Positions 63,639 to 64,000 of a DNA stretch of 64,000 nt are shown piece by piece (position 1 is the first letter of the stretch; the number at the start of each line of letters is the position of its first letter). This stretch comes from Parafilimonas terrae (GTDB lineage Bacteria; Bacteroidota; Bacteroidia; Chitinophagales; Chitinophagaceae): assembly GCF_900115755.1 (NCBI RefSeq), contig NZ_FOXQ01000017.1, positions 34,546-98,545 on the forward strand, given 5' to 3'. Under the pieces are notes generated by a model. It was not told the DNA's origin and did not search any database. It worked only from the letters and a program-made list of their open reading frames with translations. Made by a program: the position numbers and the translations under genes.

Positions 63639-63681
63639 AAAAAAGGATGGGCTGCCAATGTTTAGGTAGCCCATCCTTTTT
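63639..63681. terminator. Terminator after the giant secreted gene
   Basis: AAAAAAGGATGGGCTGCC pairs with GGTAGCCCATCCTTTTT around AATGTTTA. It may serve both this gene and the opposing rfbA-like gene. Confidence 0.9.
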
Positions 63682-63911
63682 ACAACGGACAAATCAATTT
63701 AAATCAGAGATGGGAAAGAAAATGCAAGTTCCAGGCTATGGACGATAGCAAGCACTGACTGCTTGGAAAAGGCTTGAATCAAGATTTAGTACCACAACGA
63801 TGTAGACGGAGATTAAACCAAATCATGTCATGATGGTATAAAGTGGCTTTTTATCACTGCTTCGTTAGCGTAAAGCTAATCACACCTCATAGCAATAAGC
63901 CAGACCACCAA

Positions 63912-64000
63912 TCAGGGCTTCAATTTTTTCAAATACTCTCCATAACCGCTTTTGGAGTAGTAGTCAGCGAGTTTTAAGAGTTGGGTGCGATCAATAAAGC
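63912..64000 (-). CDS. rfbA: Glucose-1-phosphate thymidylyltransferase C-terminus (partial)
   Basis: The last 89 bases, read on the minus strand, give FIDRTQLLKLADYYSKSGYG followed by EYLKKLKP and a stop. The pattern of a few residues before QLLKLA, then SGYGEYL, matches the extreme C-terminus of RfbA/RmlA, which makes dTDP-glucose for deoxysugar and surface polysaccharide synthesis. Only 28 residues are present, so this is tentative. The 63682-63911 spacer before it (downstream of its stop) shows no clear gene. Confidence 0.6.
   Translation of the reverse strand, partial: FIDRTQLLKLADYYSKSGYGEYLKKLKP

Noticed and set aside
63682..63911. Possible transposase remnant in the spacer before the rfbA-like gene
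   Set aside because: Short readable stretches exist in one frame but with stops and no family motif I could confirm.
1..64000. tRNA, rRNA, tmRNA or riboswitch
   Set aside because: I scanned the gaps for T-arm like GGTTCGA sequences and known riboswitch cores and saw none; a covariance search was not possible.

Overview
The window is chromosomal DNA from a Bacteroidota bacterium, most likely of the family Chitinophagaceae (inference from gene content). The evidence is a type IX secretion sorting domain on a giant secreted protein, flexirubin-type aryl polyene genes with a tyrosine ammonia-lyase, bacillithiol-related genes, an OmpP1/FadL porin-like protein, a TTTG-N19-TANNTTTG promoter and few Shine-Dalgarno sequences. 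No rRNA, tRNA, phage, insertion sequence or CRISPR array was recognised.

Layout. 1-3.4 kb: the end of a DUF4294 gene, then CcmF- and CcmE-like cytochrome c maturation genes. 3.4-4.1 kb: a non-coding array with an exact 21-bp period. 4.1-8.3 kb: glycan and thiol genes on the minus strand (GH109-like oxidoreductase, a GH35 remnant, BshB1 deacetylase, GH29 fucosidase). 8.6-9.3 kb: a sirtuin. 9.3-26 kb: a flexirubin/aryl polyene locus on the minus strand (acyltransferase, ACP, ketosynthases, ketoreductase, tyrosine ammonia-lyase, dehydratases, acyl ligase). It is interrupted at 14.5-19.6 kb by an unrelated block (lipoprotein, DinB-like, Crp-like, DUF899, small membrane protein, YCII protein plus ECF42 sigma factor). 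26-44 kb: housekeeping and envelope genes (esterase, Amt, oxidoreductase, MscS, M23 peptidase, Bcp, TypA, fructosamine kinase, cytochrome c, OmpP1-like, ProS, GH51-like glycosidase, DUF6496, DUF72), with a second 21-bp array just upstream of typA. 45-52.6 kb: a complete suf iron-sulfur operon, sufB-C-D-S-E, followed by a SufT-like DUF59 gene, a bacilliredoxin and an Rrf2 regulator. 52.7-57 kb: recA, an orphan small protein, a sugar porter, small proteins and a GNAT acetyltransferase. 57.3-63.6 kb: a 2106-residue secreted multidomain hydrolase. The right edge cuts the 3' end of a gene resembling rfbA.

How the parts connect. The TAL, acyl ligase, ACP, KS/CLF, KR and DH proteins form the polyene-building core of a flexirubin-like pigment pathway; no dialkylresorcinol synthase, methyltransferase or exporter is in the window. 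The suf operon has an 18-bp inverted repeat over its probable promoter and its likely regulator (Rrf2) as the last gene. BshB1 and the bacilliredoxin point to bacillithiol redox chemistry.

The most unusual signal is non-coding. Two intergenic arrays, at 3.63-4.02 kb and 33.79-34.14 kb, keep an exact 21-bp register for 17-19 units while the core word changes in blocks (GACCAT to ACTC; TTCAT to CCATT to TGTCCG). Several other gaps hold 7-bp or 8-bp arrays of the same design (a fixed word with variable letters at fixed spacing), often in inverted pairs. I know of no named element that matches them.
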